Below are positions 40,994 to 48,700 of a stretch of DNA of 64,000 nt, one piece after another. The position numbers and the translations under genes are program-made. Location: contig CAWJIB010000001.1 of NCBI GenBank assembly GCA_963842835.1, positions 372,001 through 436,000 of the forward strand. Reading direction: 5' to 3'. This stretch comes from Roseiarcus sp963842835 (GTDB taxonomy: Bacteria > Pseudomonadota > Alphaproteobacteria > Rhizobiales > Beijerinckiaceae). Within the stretch, counting starts at the first letter, position 1. Each line of letters opens with the position of its first letter. Below the pieces are notes generated by a model. The model did no database searches, had not been told where the DNA came from, and saw only the letters and a list, made by a program, of their open reading frames with translations.

Positions 40994-41553
40994 TTGGCGG
41001 GCTTCCATTCCCCGGACACGGAGATCGCGATCCGCATCGGCGCGCTTTCGCCCTCGCCGAACGCCTGCGGCGCCTGGGCGTCGAGCGAGTCGACGAAGAG
41101 ATAGGGCATTCCGGCCTCGAGATCATAGAGGAGGGGTTGCAGCGCAGCCTGACCAATCTCCAAATTCGCCATCAGTCTCAGGACGCCGTCGCCAGCCTTG
41201 GGGCCGTCGAGTTCGACCTGCGACGATAGCAGCGCGCCGCCGGCCTTCGCCACCGCCCGCTCGATCCGCTGTTGCAGCGCCGCGCCGGCGAGCGTCACGG
41301 TCTGCCCCTCGAGAAACGGCGAACCGGTCGCCGGCGCGCCGCCGTCCGCCGATGGGGCCGCCTTCGACCCCGCGCGGCCGTCGAGATCGGCGAGCCGTTT
41401 GCGCAAAGCCGCGACGGCCTGCGCATCGTCGAAGAGGCCGCTCGCGGTCGAGAACGCGAAGCCGAGCAGGCCTAGGACAACCAGTCCATAGACAATCGCC
41501 GAAATGAATTCGCGACGGCCGGCGCCCGCTCGCTGCGCCCTGGCGAAGGTCAT
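40990..41553 (-). CDS. gspM: Type II secretion platform protein GspM
   Basis: The 187-aa protein has one N-terminal transmembrane helix (AIVYGLVVLGLLGFAF), a short coiled-coil-like segment (AQAVAALRKRLADLDG) and a periplasmic ferredoxin-like domain, the standard GspM plan. It binds GspL in the inner-membrane platform. The ATG at 41553 overlaps the gspL stop. The same frame stays open far upstream, but that region is antisense to or out of frame with gspL and gspK and is not coding. Confidence 0.85.
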   Translation of the reverse strand: MTFARAQRAGAGRREFISAIVYGLVVLGLLGFAFSTASGLFDDAQAVAALRKRLADLDGRAGSKAAPSADGGAPATGSPFLEGQTVTLAGAALQQRIERAVAKAGGALLSSQVELDGPKAGDGVLRLMANLEIGQAALQPLLYDLEAGMPYLFVDSLDAQAPQAFGEGESAPMRIAISVSGEWKPAK

Positions 41554-42629
41554 GGCGTCACCGTGAACACGGGCTCGACGTGAGCCTCGATATGGAATCG
41601 TTCGCCGCGTTCGGTCGGCATATTCGTCGTCGGCGCGGAGAAGGCCGCATGGGTGAAGTGACGAGATCGCTCGATGAGGCGGATCAGCCCGGGCACGTCC
41701 TCGGCGAGGCCCGCGATTTGAACCTTGCCGTCCTCGACGTGCAACTGGGTGAGATAGGCGCTGTCGGGCAGGGTTCGCGAGAGCGCCTCGAGCACGACGA
41801 CACTGGCGGGCGTCGCTCGCCTCTTTGCGTTCAGCGCCGCGAGCGCGGGGTCGTCGACGGATCTCGATCCGCTCAGCAATGCGGCGCGGCGCGTTGCGAT
41901 CTCGCGCCGCAGCGCGTCCTGTTGCGCTTCGAGATCGCCGCCGGCGAAAATCGCCGCCGCGGCGCCGACGGCGGTCGCGGCGCCGGCGAGCGCGAGGCCG
42001 CCCACCATCGCGCGGCGCCAAAGCCGCATGCGAAGCTCGCCGCGGGCCCGTTGCGAAAAGACCGATATCTTGCGCTCCACGGCGTCGATGCCTTCGACAT
42101 GGGTCGACACTGCCAGCGACTCGATGCGCGCCGTCTCCAACGCCCTCGCCAACGCGGCGATTGAGGCGCGCGGCGCCGCCGCGATCGTCACGACGATGCG
42201 CTCGCCGCCGAGGTCGGCGGGAGCGCTCCAGCCGAACGCGGCCTCCTGGGGCTTCCAGGGCGTCAGGCGATCGATTTGCGCGCGCACGATGCCGTCGAGA
42301 AACTCGCCCGCGCGGCGCGGCAGCTCGAGTTCGCGGAACACAAAGCGCGAAGACGCCAGGACCAGTTCGACCCGGCTCCTCGCGAGCAGCGTTCTGGCCT
42401 GCTGAGAACTGACGCCGACGAATTCGCCGTCCTCGATCCGCAGCCGCGGCTCGTCCGCCGCGCGCGGGCGGGTCTTGCCGACCGGGCGCAACGCGAAGCC
42501 GCCGTCGGCCTGTTCGACGAGTTGCAGCTTGCGCGGTCGGCGCAGGACCTCGTAAGCGCGCGCGAACCCGAGCGCCGCGTCGTCGATCCCGCGCGACAAG
42601 ACTTCGATGACCTGGCTCAGCGCGCTCAT
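41550..42629 (-). CDS. gspL: Type II secretion platform protein GspL (PilN-like)
   Basis: The 359-aa protein has a cytoplasmic actin-like/PilM-type half (VELVLASSRFVFRELELPRR, then DRLTPWKPQEAAFGW), one transmembrane helix (VGGLALAGAATAVGAAAAIF) and a periplasmic PilN-like domain (ALNAKRRATPASVVVLEALS). GspL couples the GspE ATPase to the pseudopilus platform. It overlaps gspM by 4 bases and follows gspK after 39 bases. Confidence 0.85.
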   Translation of the reverse strand: MSALSQVIEVLSRGIDDAALGFARAYEVLRRPRKLQLVEQADGGFALRPVGKTRPRAADEPRLRIEDGEFVGVSSQQARTLLARSRVELVLASSRFVFRELELPRRAGEFLDGIVRAQIDRLTPWKPQEAAFGWSAPADLGGERIVVTIAAAPRASIAALARALETARIESLAVSTHVEGIDAVERKISVFSQRARGELRMRLWRRAMVGGLALAGAATAVGAAAAIFAGGDLEAQQDALRREIATRRAALLSGSRSVDDPALAALNAKRRATPASVVVLEALSRTLPDSAYLTQLHVEDGKVQIAGLAEDVPGLIRLIERSRHFTHAAFSAPTTNMPTERGERFHIEAHVEPVFTVTP

Positions 42630-42668
42630 GGGAAGTCTCTCGTGAAGGCCGGAGGATGGCGCACGGCC

Positions 42669-43595
42669 TCACCCCTGTTGCAACGGACCATCGAAATCGT
42701 CCCGCCAGTAAAGAATGTTGAACGGAGCCTCGCCTTCGTCCGCAAGCCGGAAGACGACTTCGGCCTGAACGCGACGCCCGCCGCGGAGTTCGACCAGGAT
42801 CGATGCGCGCAGCGCCTTGCCGGAATCGACGGTCGCTTGCTTGGCCGCCGCCCCGAGGAACTTCAACAACCCCTGACCGTCCTCCGGGTTGCGTGCGCGC
42901 GCGCGCAACGCGCCTTGTAGAAGCTCGGGGGTCATCCCCGGCAAAGCTGAAAGCGTTTGCGGGTCGGCGTCGAGGGCGTCGATCGTCGGCTGGCCGCTGT
43001 AGACGGTGACGAACGGCAGGCTTCGCTCGACGACGCCGGGCGGCGCGCCGAGCACGAGAGCCAATTCCAGCGCGTCGTTGAACGGCGCCTCGCGCGGCCC
43101 ATAGGCCAGGCCCGCCTGCTTGTACGCGGCCGCCTCCGCATCGTCCGCGGCGGTCGGCGCTCTCGTCTTGCGCCAAGCGAGGATATGGTCGACGTAGCCC
43201 GAAGCGACCGCGGGATCGAGGCCAAGCGCGCTGAATAGGCCCGCCAAAAGCTCCTTCGGCGCCGCATTGAGATCGATCCGTGCGGCCTCGGAGCGATAGC
43301 GCACGGAAATCGTCTCGCCCGCGAGCTTCGTCACGAAAGCGCCGTGGGCCGGGCGCGCGGCGGCCAGCGCGGAAATCGCCTGATAGGCGGCCAGCTCGAC
43401 GCCGGCGCGGACCGCGGCCTCGGCCTGCAGTCGGTCGTCGGAAAGGCGCGACGCGACGGCGCTATTGACGGCGTAGACCGAATAGATCGATGCGAGGCCC
43501 GCCAGCGCGGCGACGAGCCAGAGCACCGTGACCAATATGAAGCCATCGTCGGCGCGCGGGGTGGAACTGGCGGCCTTGAGCGTCGGTCTCGTCAT
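42669..43595 (-). CDS. gspK: Type II secretion minor pseudopilin GspK
   Basis: This 308-aa minor pseudopilin has a prepilin-type N-terminus with cleavage after Gly18 (DDG|FILVTVLWLVAALAG). As usual for GspK it lacks the common Glu5-FTLIE form. The large globular part contains the helix-hairpin-type ALPGMTPELLQGALRARA segment. GspK caps the pseudopilus tip with GspI and GspJ. It is 4 bases after gspJ in the operon. Confidence 0.88.
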   Translation of the reverse strand: MTRPTLKAASSTPRADDGFILVTVLWLVAALAGLASIYSVYAVNSAVASRLSDDRLQAEAAVRAGVELAAYQAISALAAARPAHGAFVTKLAGETISVRYRSEAARIDLNAAPKELLAGLFSALGLDPAVASGYVDHILAWRKTRAPTAADDAEAAAYKQAGLAYGPREAPFNDALELALVLGAPPGVVERSLPFVTVYSGQPTIDALDADPQTLSALPGMTPELLQGALRARARNPEDGQGLLKFLGAAAKQATVDSGKALRASILVELRGGRRVQAEVVFRLADEGEAPFNILYWRDDFDGPLQQG

Positions 43596-43599
43596 GGGA

Positions 43600-44298
43600 T
43601 CACCGGACCGGAGCCGACGCCGCAGGCGAGGGCGTGGTCACGCCCGCCTGCGCATTCGCGTCCTTCGCCAATTCCGAAACCGCACGCGCGGTCACTCTCA
43701 GCGCGACGGCGGTCGAGGCGGCCAGGACGCGGCCTCCCTCGGCGTCGCGCACGGTCACGCGCATCGAATCGGGCAACCGCTTGCCGCCTCGCCAGGTCTC
43801 GGTCCAGTTTCGATCGGGGCCCGCGTAGGCGAAGGATAGGCGAAACGGCGCGCGCACGAGCACGACCGGATCCGCGAACTTCGACCCCGGCGCGCCGGGC
43901 GTTGAGAGAACGAACGGCGCCCGAGTGCGCACGATCGCGAAACCGCCGGAGTCGACTGTTTCCGCGATGCGCACGATTTCAAGCCGTGAGGGCGCGTCGG
44001 GCTCGATCGCGGATCGCACGAACGTGACGGACTGACGCTCTCCGTCGAACAAGGGCTCCTGCGCCGCGCCGCTCGCGGATACATATTTTGCCGCTGCGAC
44101 GTCGGCGGCGATGCGCTCGAGGCCGAGGTTCAACAGATCGGCGCGTTGCTGCTCGACGAAGCCGCGGCGCCAGTTGGGGAGCCACTGACCCGCAATCATC
44201 GCGATCGCCAGCACGATCGCGCCCATTGCCGCGACCGCCGCCATCGCCTCCATGAGCGTGAAGCCGGCTTCGCCGAGGCCCGCGCGCGAGCGTCTCAT
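43600..44298 (-). CDS. gspJ: Type II secretion minor pseudopilin GspJ
   Basis: The 232-aa pseudopilin has the processing site EAG|FTLMEAM after residue 12, a hydrophobic helix (MAAVAAMGAIVLAIAMIAG) and a long beta-rich C-terminal domain typical of GspJ. Its start overlaps the gspI stop by 4 bases. It forms the tip complex with GspI and GspK. Confidence 0.88.
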   Translation of the reverse strand: MRRSRAGLGEAGFTLMEAMAAVAAMGAIVLAIAMIAGQWLPNWRRGFVEQQRADLLNLGLERIAADVAAAKYVSASGAAQEPLFDGERQSVTFVRSAIEPDAPSRLEIVRIAETVDSGGFAIVRTRAPFVLSTPGAPGSKFADPVVLVRAPFRLSFAYAGPDRNWTETWRGGKRLPDSMRVTVRDAEGGRVLAASTAVALRVTARAVSELAKDANAQAGVTTPSPAASAPVR

Positions 44299-44702
44299 GG
44301 CGCCGCCCGCTTGCGCAGCCGGATGGAGTCGATCTCGATGACGTCGCCGCTCGGCGCTCGCACCTGCAGGGCGATGCGCTGAGGCTCCCAGACGTTCCCG
44401 CTCGTCGGCCCCACGAGCGAATTAGGGAAGGGCGAAGCGTCGATCCGCCACGCATGGTTGTCGACGACGCCGCTGAGTTCGCCGTTCGCGAGTTCGGCGC
44501 GCGAAGGCATGCCGACGACGATCTTGCGTGCGCTCGCGATCAAGGCGAGGCGGCGCTCGACGCCAAGGCCCGCCCGAAAGCTGGTATGGGCGAGCGCGCC
44601 GATCGCCGCGAGGCTGACCGCCGCTACTGCGAGCGCGGCGAGCGCCTCGATCAGCGTGAAACCGGCGGTCCCGTTCGCGCTAGGACTTGTCGAACTGAAC
44701 AA
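44295..44702 (-). CDS. gspI: Type II secretion minor pseudopilin GspI
   Basis: This 135-aa pseudopilin has the prepilin motif TAG|FTLIEALAAL (cleavage after Gly14) and the short globular domain of GspI. It overlaps gspH by 23 bases at its 5' end and gspJ by 4 bases at its 3' end. Confidence 0.88.
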   Translation of the reverse strand: MFSSTSPSANGTAGFTLIEALAALAVAAVSLAAIGALAHTSFRAGLGVERRLALIASARKIVVGMPSRAELANGELSGVVDNHAWRIDASPFPNSLVGPTSGNVWEPQRIALQVRAPSGDVIEIDSIRLRKRAAP

Positions 44703-45132
44703 TGTCGACGCCTCCCGTCAGCCAGTTGACGCGTATCTGGAAACCTCCGGCGGCGCCTGCGAGCGCTATCGTTCCGCCGCACGACATGCCGCTGGGAAAG
44801 AAATCGATCGTCGCGCCCGCGGCGCGGCCGTCGCAACGTTGAGCGAGGATCGCATCGAACGCGACGTCCCGCGGCAGTTGCACGATCCTGCGGCCGTCGC
44901 CCGAGCGCACGATGCGCGAAGCGGCGCTCAGCGAAGTCGAAACGAGGGCGCGATTGCGGATCGCCGCGCTTCGGTCCGCCTTAAGCAGCGAAGCGACCTC
45001 GACGGCGTAGCCAGCCAGGCGAGCCGGCGTCGTGGCTCGCGGCATTTGCGGCAAGGCGATCGCGGCGAGCAGCGCGACGATCGCCAGAACGCAGACGACC
45101 TCGATCAGGGTGAATCCGTCCGCGCGATTCAT
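44680..45132 (-). CDS. gspH: Type II secretion pseudopilin GspH
   Basis: The 150-aa pseudopilin has the motif NRADG|FTLIEVVCVLAIVALL and the GspH-type C-terminal domain (GDGRRIVQLPRDVAFDA, FFPSGMSCGGTIAL). The ATG at 45132 was preferred to a TTG two codons upstream. It overlaps the gspG stop by a few bases, so the major and minor pseudopilins are translated together. Confidence 0.88.
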   Translation of the reverse strand: MNRADGFTLIEVVCVLAIVALLAAIALPQMPRATTPARLAGYAVEVASLLKADRSAAIRNRALVSTSLSAASRIVRSGDGRRIVQLPRDVAFDAILAQRCDGRAAGATIDFFPSGMSCGGTIALAGAAGGFQIRVNWLTGGVDIVQFDKS

Positions 45133-45134
45133 GG

Positions 45135-45620
45135 TCAAACTACCGCGCCGAGCTTGTGATCAGGGTCGCCGACGACCCGGCGCCCCCTTCGGGACCCGCC
45201 GATCCATATGAGTTCGATCTCGTAGGCCGCGTGATCGCCGGGAACCTTGTAGATATAGGGATGTCCCCAGGGATCGGTGGGCACCGCGCCGGTCTTGAGA
45301 TAGGGGCCGTTCCAGGCGTTTGCCGAGGCTGGGCGCTGGACCAACGCGACGAGGCCCTCGTTCGCGCCGGGATAGCGCCCATTGTCGAGATAGAACAGGT
45401 CTAGCGCGGCCGAGAGGCTCTCAATCTGAATCTTGGCCGCCTTCGCCTTGGACTCGCTGAGATAGTTGAGGACGCGCGGGCCGACGAGGCCCATGATCAG
45501 GCCGATTATGGTGATGACGACCAGCATTTCGACGAGGGTGAAGCCCGCCTCGCCGTCCCGCCGCGATGCACGGCGGCGTCCTCGAAAATAGCCCTTCGGC
45601 GCAACAGTGAGCAATTGCAT
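45135..45620 (-). CDS. gspG: Type II secretion major pseudopilin GspG
   Basis: This 161-aa protein has the processing site EAG|FTLVEMLVVITIIGLI after Gly26, an unusually long basic leader (RGRRRASRRDGEAG) and the family core RYPGANEGLVALVQRP, WNGPYLKTGAVPTDPWGHPY. The C-terminus reads IELIWIGGSRRGRR, not the calcium-loop SYGADGxEGG usual in GspG. A neighbouring frame encodes SYGSAGPEGGAG from base 45211 on, so a one-base shift near 45212 seems to have replaced the calcium-binding end. The shift could be real or a sequencing error. Confidence 0.88.
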   Translation of the reverse strand: MQLLTVAPKGYFRGRRRASRRDGEAGFTLVEMLVVITIIGLIMGLVGPRVLNYLSESKAKAAKIQIESLSAALDLFYLDNGRYPGANEGLVALVQRPASANAWNGPYLKTGAVPTDPWGHPYIYKVPGDHAAYEIELIWIGGSRRGRRVVGDPDHKLGAVV

Positions 45621-45631
45621 TGTCCTGCTCC

Positions 45632-46849
45632 TCAGCTGACGACTTGATTGACGGAGAGAAGCGCCGTCATCACGGAAACGATGAGCCCGCCGACGATCAA
45701 GCTGATGAAGATGATCGCGAGCGGTCCGATAATTCCCGTCATTCGATCCAGGCGCCGTTGCAGCTTGGCCTCGTAGAACTCCGCCACACGCCCCGAGAGC
45801 ATGGGCAATTGGCCGGAGTCCTCGCCCAGGCGCAACGTCCTCACCGCCATCGGCGGCAGCGCCTTGGCCGCCGTCAGGGCGTCCGAGAGCTTCCTGCCTT
45901 GGCGCACCATGTCCACAATATTTGACCATCGTGTGAACCCGCCGGTGGTCGCCATGATATCGGCCAGAATGCCCAGGCTGGCGGTGAGCGTCACGCCGCT
46001 CGACAGCAACAAGCCGAGGTTGCGGCAGAACAGGCTCGCACGGTGGTATTCCATCGCCGGCCGAACCAGCGGCAGCCGCGAGACGATCCCGATTACGCGC
46101 TCGCGCGCCCTGGGCGAGCGCGAGGCCAGCCAAATCGCGAGGATCAGGCCCAGCGAGCCGGCGGCGAGCGCCTCCCCGTTGGAGCGCAACAGATCGGACA
46201 GCGCGAGGAACGTGACGAGAACGGGGTCCAGTTTGGCGTTGAAGTCGCGAAAGACGTTGGCGAATTGCGGCAGCACGAAGGTGAGGAAGAACAGCATCAC
46301 GCCGCCCGCGGCGAGCAACAGAAACGCGGGATAGCGCAATGTGTCGGTGAGGCGCTGCTTTAGCGCCTCGGCGCGCTGGCGCTCCGCGCTCAGCGCCTCC
46401 AGAATGGGGACCAACGTTCCCGAAGCCTCTCCGACCTTGACCAGCGCGACGTAAACGGGCGGAAAAACCCGGGAATGGCGGGCCAGCGCCTCGCCGAAGC
46501 TCTCACCTGAAAGAACCGAAGCGGCGAGCGCAGCGATCGTGGGCCGCATGCGGCCGATGTCGGCGTCCGTCGCCAGCAGTTCCAGCGCGTCGTTGATGCG
46601 AGCGCCCGTTCGCAGCAGCAAAGCGAGATCGCCGGCGAAGATCGTGAGGTCTTGCGGGCGCGGGCGCGAAAGCATCGAGAACTCGCCCGCGATCGAATTG
46701 CGCGCCTCGCTTTGCTCGGTGACCGCCTCGATCGGGATCAGGCCGAGGTAGGCGATGCGATTGGTCACCTCCGCTGCGCTCGGCGCGCTCAGCGCGCCGC
46801 TGACGACTTCGCCGGCCTGGGTCAATGCGCGGTATCGGAACGTCGCCAA
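45632..46849 (-). CDS. gspF: Type II secretion inner-membrane protein GspF
   Basis: The 405-aa polytopic platform protein has two T2SF domains. The N-terminal FRYRALTQAGEVVSGALSAP, LALLLRTGARINDALELLAT and PPVYVALVKVGEASGTLVPI are canonical, as are LFCRNLGLLLSSGVTLTASL and RTLRLGEDSGQLPMLSGRVA in the second repeat. Three transmembrane helices are visible. It lies between gspE and gspG with gaps of 4 and 11 bases. Confidence 0.93.
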   Translation of the reverse strand: MATFRYRALTQAGEVVSGALSAPSAAEVTNRIAYLGLIPIEAVTEQSEARNSIAGEFSMLSRPRPQDLTIFAGDLALLLRTGARINDALELLATDADIGRMRPTIAALAASVLSGESFGEALARHSRVFPPVYVALVKVGEASGTLVPILEALSAERQRAEALKQRLTDTLRYPAFLLLAAGGVMLFFLTFVLPQFANVFRDFNAKLDPVLVTFLALSDLLRSNGEALAAGSLGLILAIWLASRSPRARERVIGIVSRLPLVRPAMEYHRASLFCRNLGLLLSSGVTLTASLGILADIMATTGGFTRWSNIVDMVRQGRKLSDALTAAKALPPMAVRTLRLGEDSGQLPMLSGRVAEFYEAKLQRRLDRMTGIIGPLAIIFISLIVGGLIVSVMTALLSVNQVVS

Positions 46850-46853
46850 GGGC

Positions 46854-48578
46854 TCACCTCACCGTCGTCACGCGCAGGACTTCCGAGACGGACGTTGCAC
46901 CGGCGCGGCATTTGTCGACCGCGTCGGCCATCATCGTCGTCATGCCCGCGCGCATTCCGGCTTCGTCGAGCCTGTGCGAGTCAACCTGCGGTCCGACGAG
47001 ATCGCGCACCTCGCCCGTCACCTCCAGCGCCTCGAACACGCCGATGCGGCCGCGGTACCCGATCCCGCCGCAGCGCTCGCAACCCTTGGGTTCAAAGACG
47101 GAATCGCCGACCGCGAAACCGCAGACCTCGTAGCGCGGGTCGGCCGCGAGATCGGCCGGCTGCAGCCTGCGTTGGGTCTTGCAGCGGTCGCACAGCACGC
47201 GCACCAGGCGCTGGGCGAAGATCGAGCGCAGCGTGGACTTGAGCAAGAAGCCCTCGATTCCGAGATCGATCAGGCGCGGCACGGCGGCGGCGGCGGTCTC
47301 GGTGTGGAGGGTCGTGAGCACGAGGTGGCCGGTCAGCGCCGCGTGGATGGCGATATTGGCGGTCTCCGCGTCGCGCACTTCGCCGACCATGATAACATCG
47401 GGATCCTGACGCACGAACGCGCGCATCGCCGCCGCGAAGGTCAGCCCGATCGCCGGCTTGACTTGCGATTGATTGACGCCGGGAAGTTCGTATTCGATCG
47501 GGTCCTCGATCGTCAGGATTTTTCGGAAAGGCGTGTTCAAAGCCGACAACATGGTCGCGAGCGTCGTCGTCTTGCCGCTGCCGGTCGGGCCGGTGACGAC
47601 CACCATGCCGTGCGGGAAATCGAGCGCGCGCCGAAGCTTGCGTTCGTCGGCGCCGGAAAGTCCGAGCTTGCTGATTTCGAGCAGCCCGCGATCGCGCGGC
47701 AGCACGCGGATAACGGCGGCCTCGCCGTGTTGGGTCGGCATCGTGGCGACGCGAATATCGATTTCGGTCCGCGCGACGCGCAATCGCGCCGCGCCGTCCT
47801 GCGGCAATCGGCGCTCGGCGATGTTGAGGCCCGACACGATCTTGATGCGCGAGATCAGCGCCTGCGGCACGATCTGCGTCGGCGCCGGGACCGAGCGCAG
47901 CAGGCCGTCCACTCGCATGCGCACGGCGAAACCGCCGCGGGTCGGCTCGATGTGGACATCGCTCGCGCGCATGTCCAACGCCTTTTCCATCAGATCGTCG
48001 AAGGCCCGTACGACCGGCGCACCGCTCGCGAGGTCGCGCAGACTGTCGATGCTGTCCTCGGCGCTCGCGGTCGGACGGTCCGCCGAAGCCTCGGCCGGCT
48101 TCTGCCCTTCGCCCAGCCGCTCCGAGAGCGCCGTCGCGATGTCCTCGAACGAGGCGACCGCGATCGCGAGGGGCTTGCCGAGTTCGATCTCGGCCGCCCT
48201 TCGCGCCGAATTGTCGCTGGGATCGGCGACCGCCAAATGCAGCGCGCCGTCGTCCGCCGCGAACGGAAACACAGCGGCCTCACGTAGAAAACGCGGCGTG
48301 AATCGCGAAATCAACGCTCTCGCGCCGATCAATTGCGGCAGGGTGATCCGCGGCAGGCGATAGCGGGCGGCGACCTCGTCGGCGAACTCATGCGCCGAGA
48401 TGTCGCTCGCCTCCCACAGCTGGCGCAGCTGGATCGTCGAGCGTCCGAGGCCAGATTCCGTCAGCTCCCGGTGACGATTGCCGGAGAGTAGCTTCCGTTC
48501 CAGCAAAGAATTGGTCAAGGCAACGGCTTCGTCTATACAGCCGATTTGGGGGACAGCGCTGTTGCTTGACAGTTTCAT
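46854..48578 (-). CDS. gspE: Type II secretion ATPase GspE
   Basis: This 574-aa hexameric ATPase powers pseudopilus extension. It has the N-terminal GspE/MshEN domain, Walker A GPTGSGKTTT, the Asp box DIRVATMPTQHGE, Walker B IMVGEVRDAETA and the His box LTGHLVLTTLHTE. The zinc tetracysteine motif CDRC...CERCGGIGYRGR is near the C-terminus. It is divergent from gspD across a 120-base AT-rich gap that should contain both promoters. Confidence 0.94.
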   Translation of the reverse strand: MKLSSNSAVPQIGCIDEAVALTNSLLERKLLSGNRHRELTESGLGRSTIQLRQLWEASDISAHEFADEVAARYRLPRITLPQLIGARALISRFTPRFLREAAVFPFAADDGALHLAVADPSDNSARRAAEIELGKPLAIAVASFEDIATALSERLGEGQKPAEASADRPTASAEDSIDSLRDLASGAPVVRAFDDLMEKALDMRASDVHIEPTRGGFAVRMRVDGLLRSVPAPTQIVPQALISRIKIVSGLNIAERRLPQDGAARLRVARTEIDIRVATMPTQHGEAAVIRVLPRDRGLLEISKLGLSGADERKLRRALDFPHGMVVVTGPTGSGKTTTLATMLSALNTPFRKILTIEDPIEYELPGVNQSQVKPAIGLTFAAAMRAFVRQDPDVIMVGEVRDAETANIAIHAALTGHLVLTTLHTETAAAAVPRLIDLGIEGFLLKSTLRSIFAQRLVRVLCDRCKTQRRLQPADLAADPRYEVCGFAVGDSVFEPKGCERCGGIGYRGRIGVFEALEVTGEVRDLVGPQVDSHRLDEAGMRAGMTTMMADAVDKCRAGATSVSEVLRVTTVR

Positions 48579-48700
48579 GACATTTTTACATCAAATTGAT
48601 GACAGGAAGCATTTTTGTTTTCTTGACACGACGTTTCTTTTAATGATTTTTCTCGGCCGGTTCAATCGATGTTTCGTTCTCTATCTTGGATGGAAGCCGC

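Noticed and set aside
40990..43176. A very long open frame on the minus strand spanning gspM to gspK (about 728 codons)
   Set aside because: Only the last 187 codons (gspM) carry real motifs. The rest is Arg-rich, lies in a second frame over gspL and gspK, and reflects high GC with few stops.
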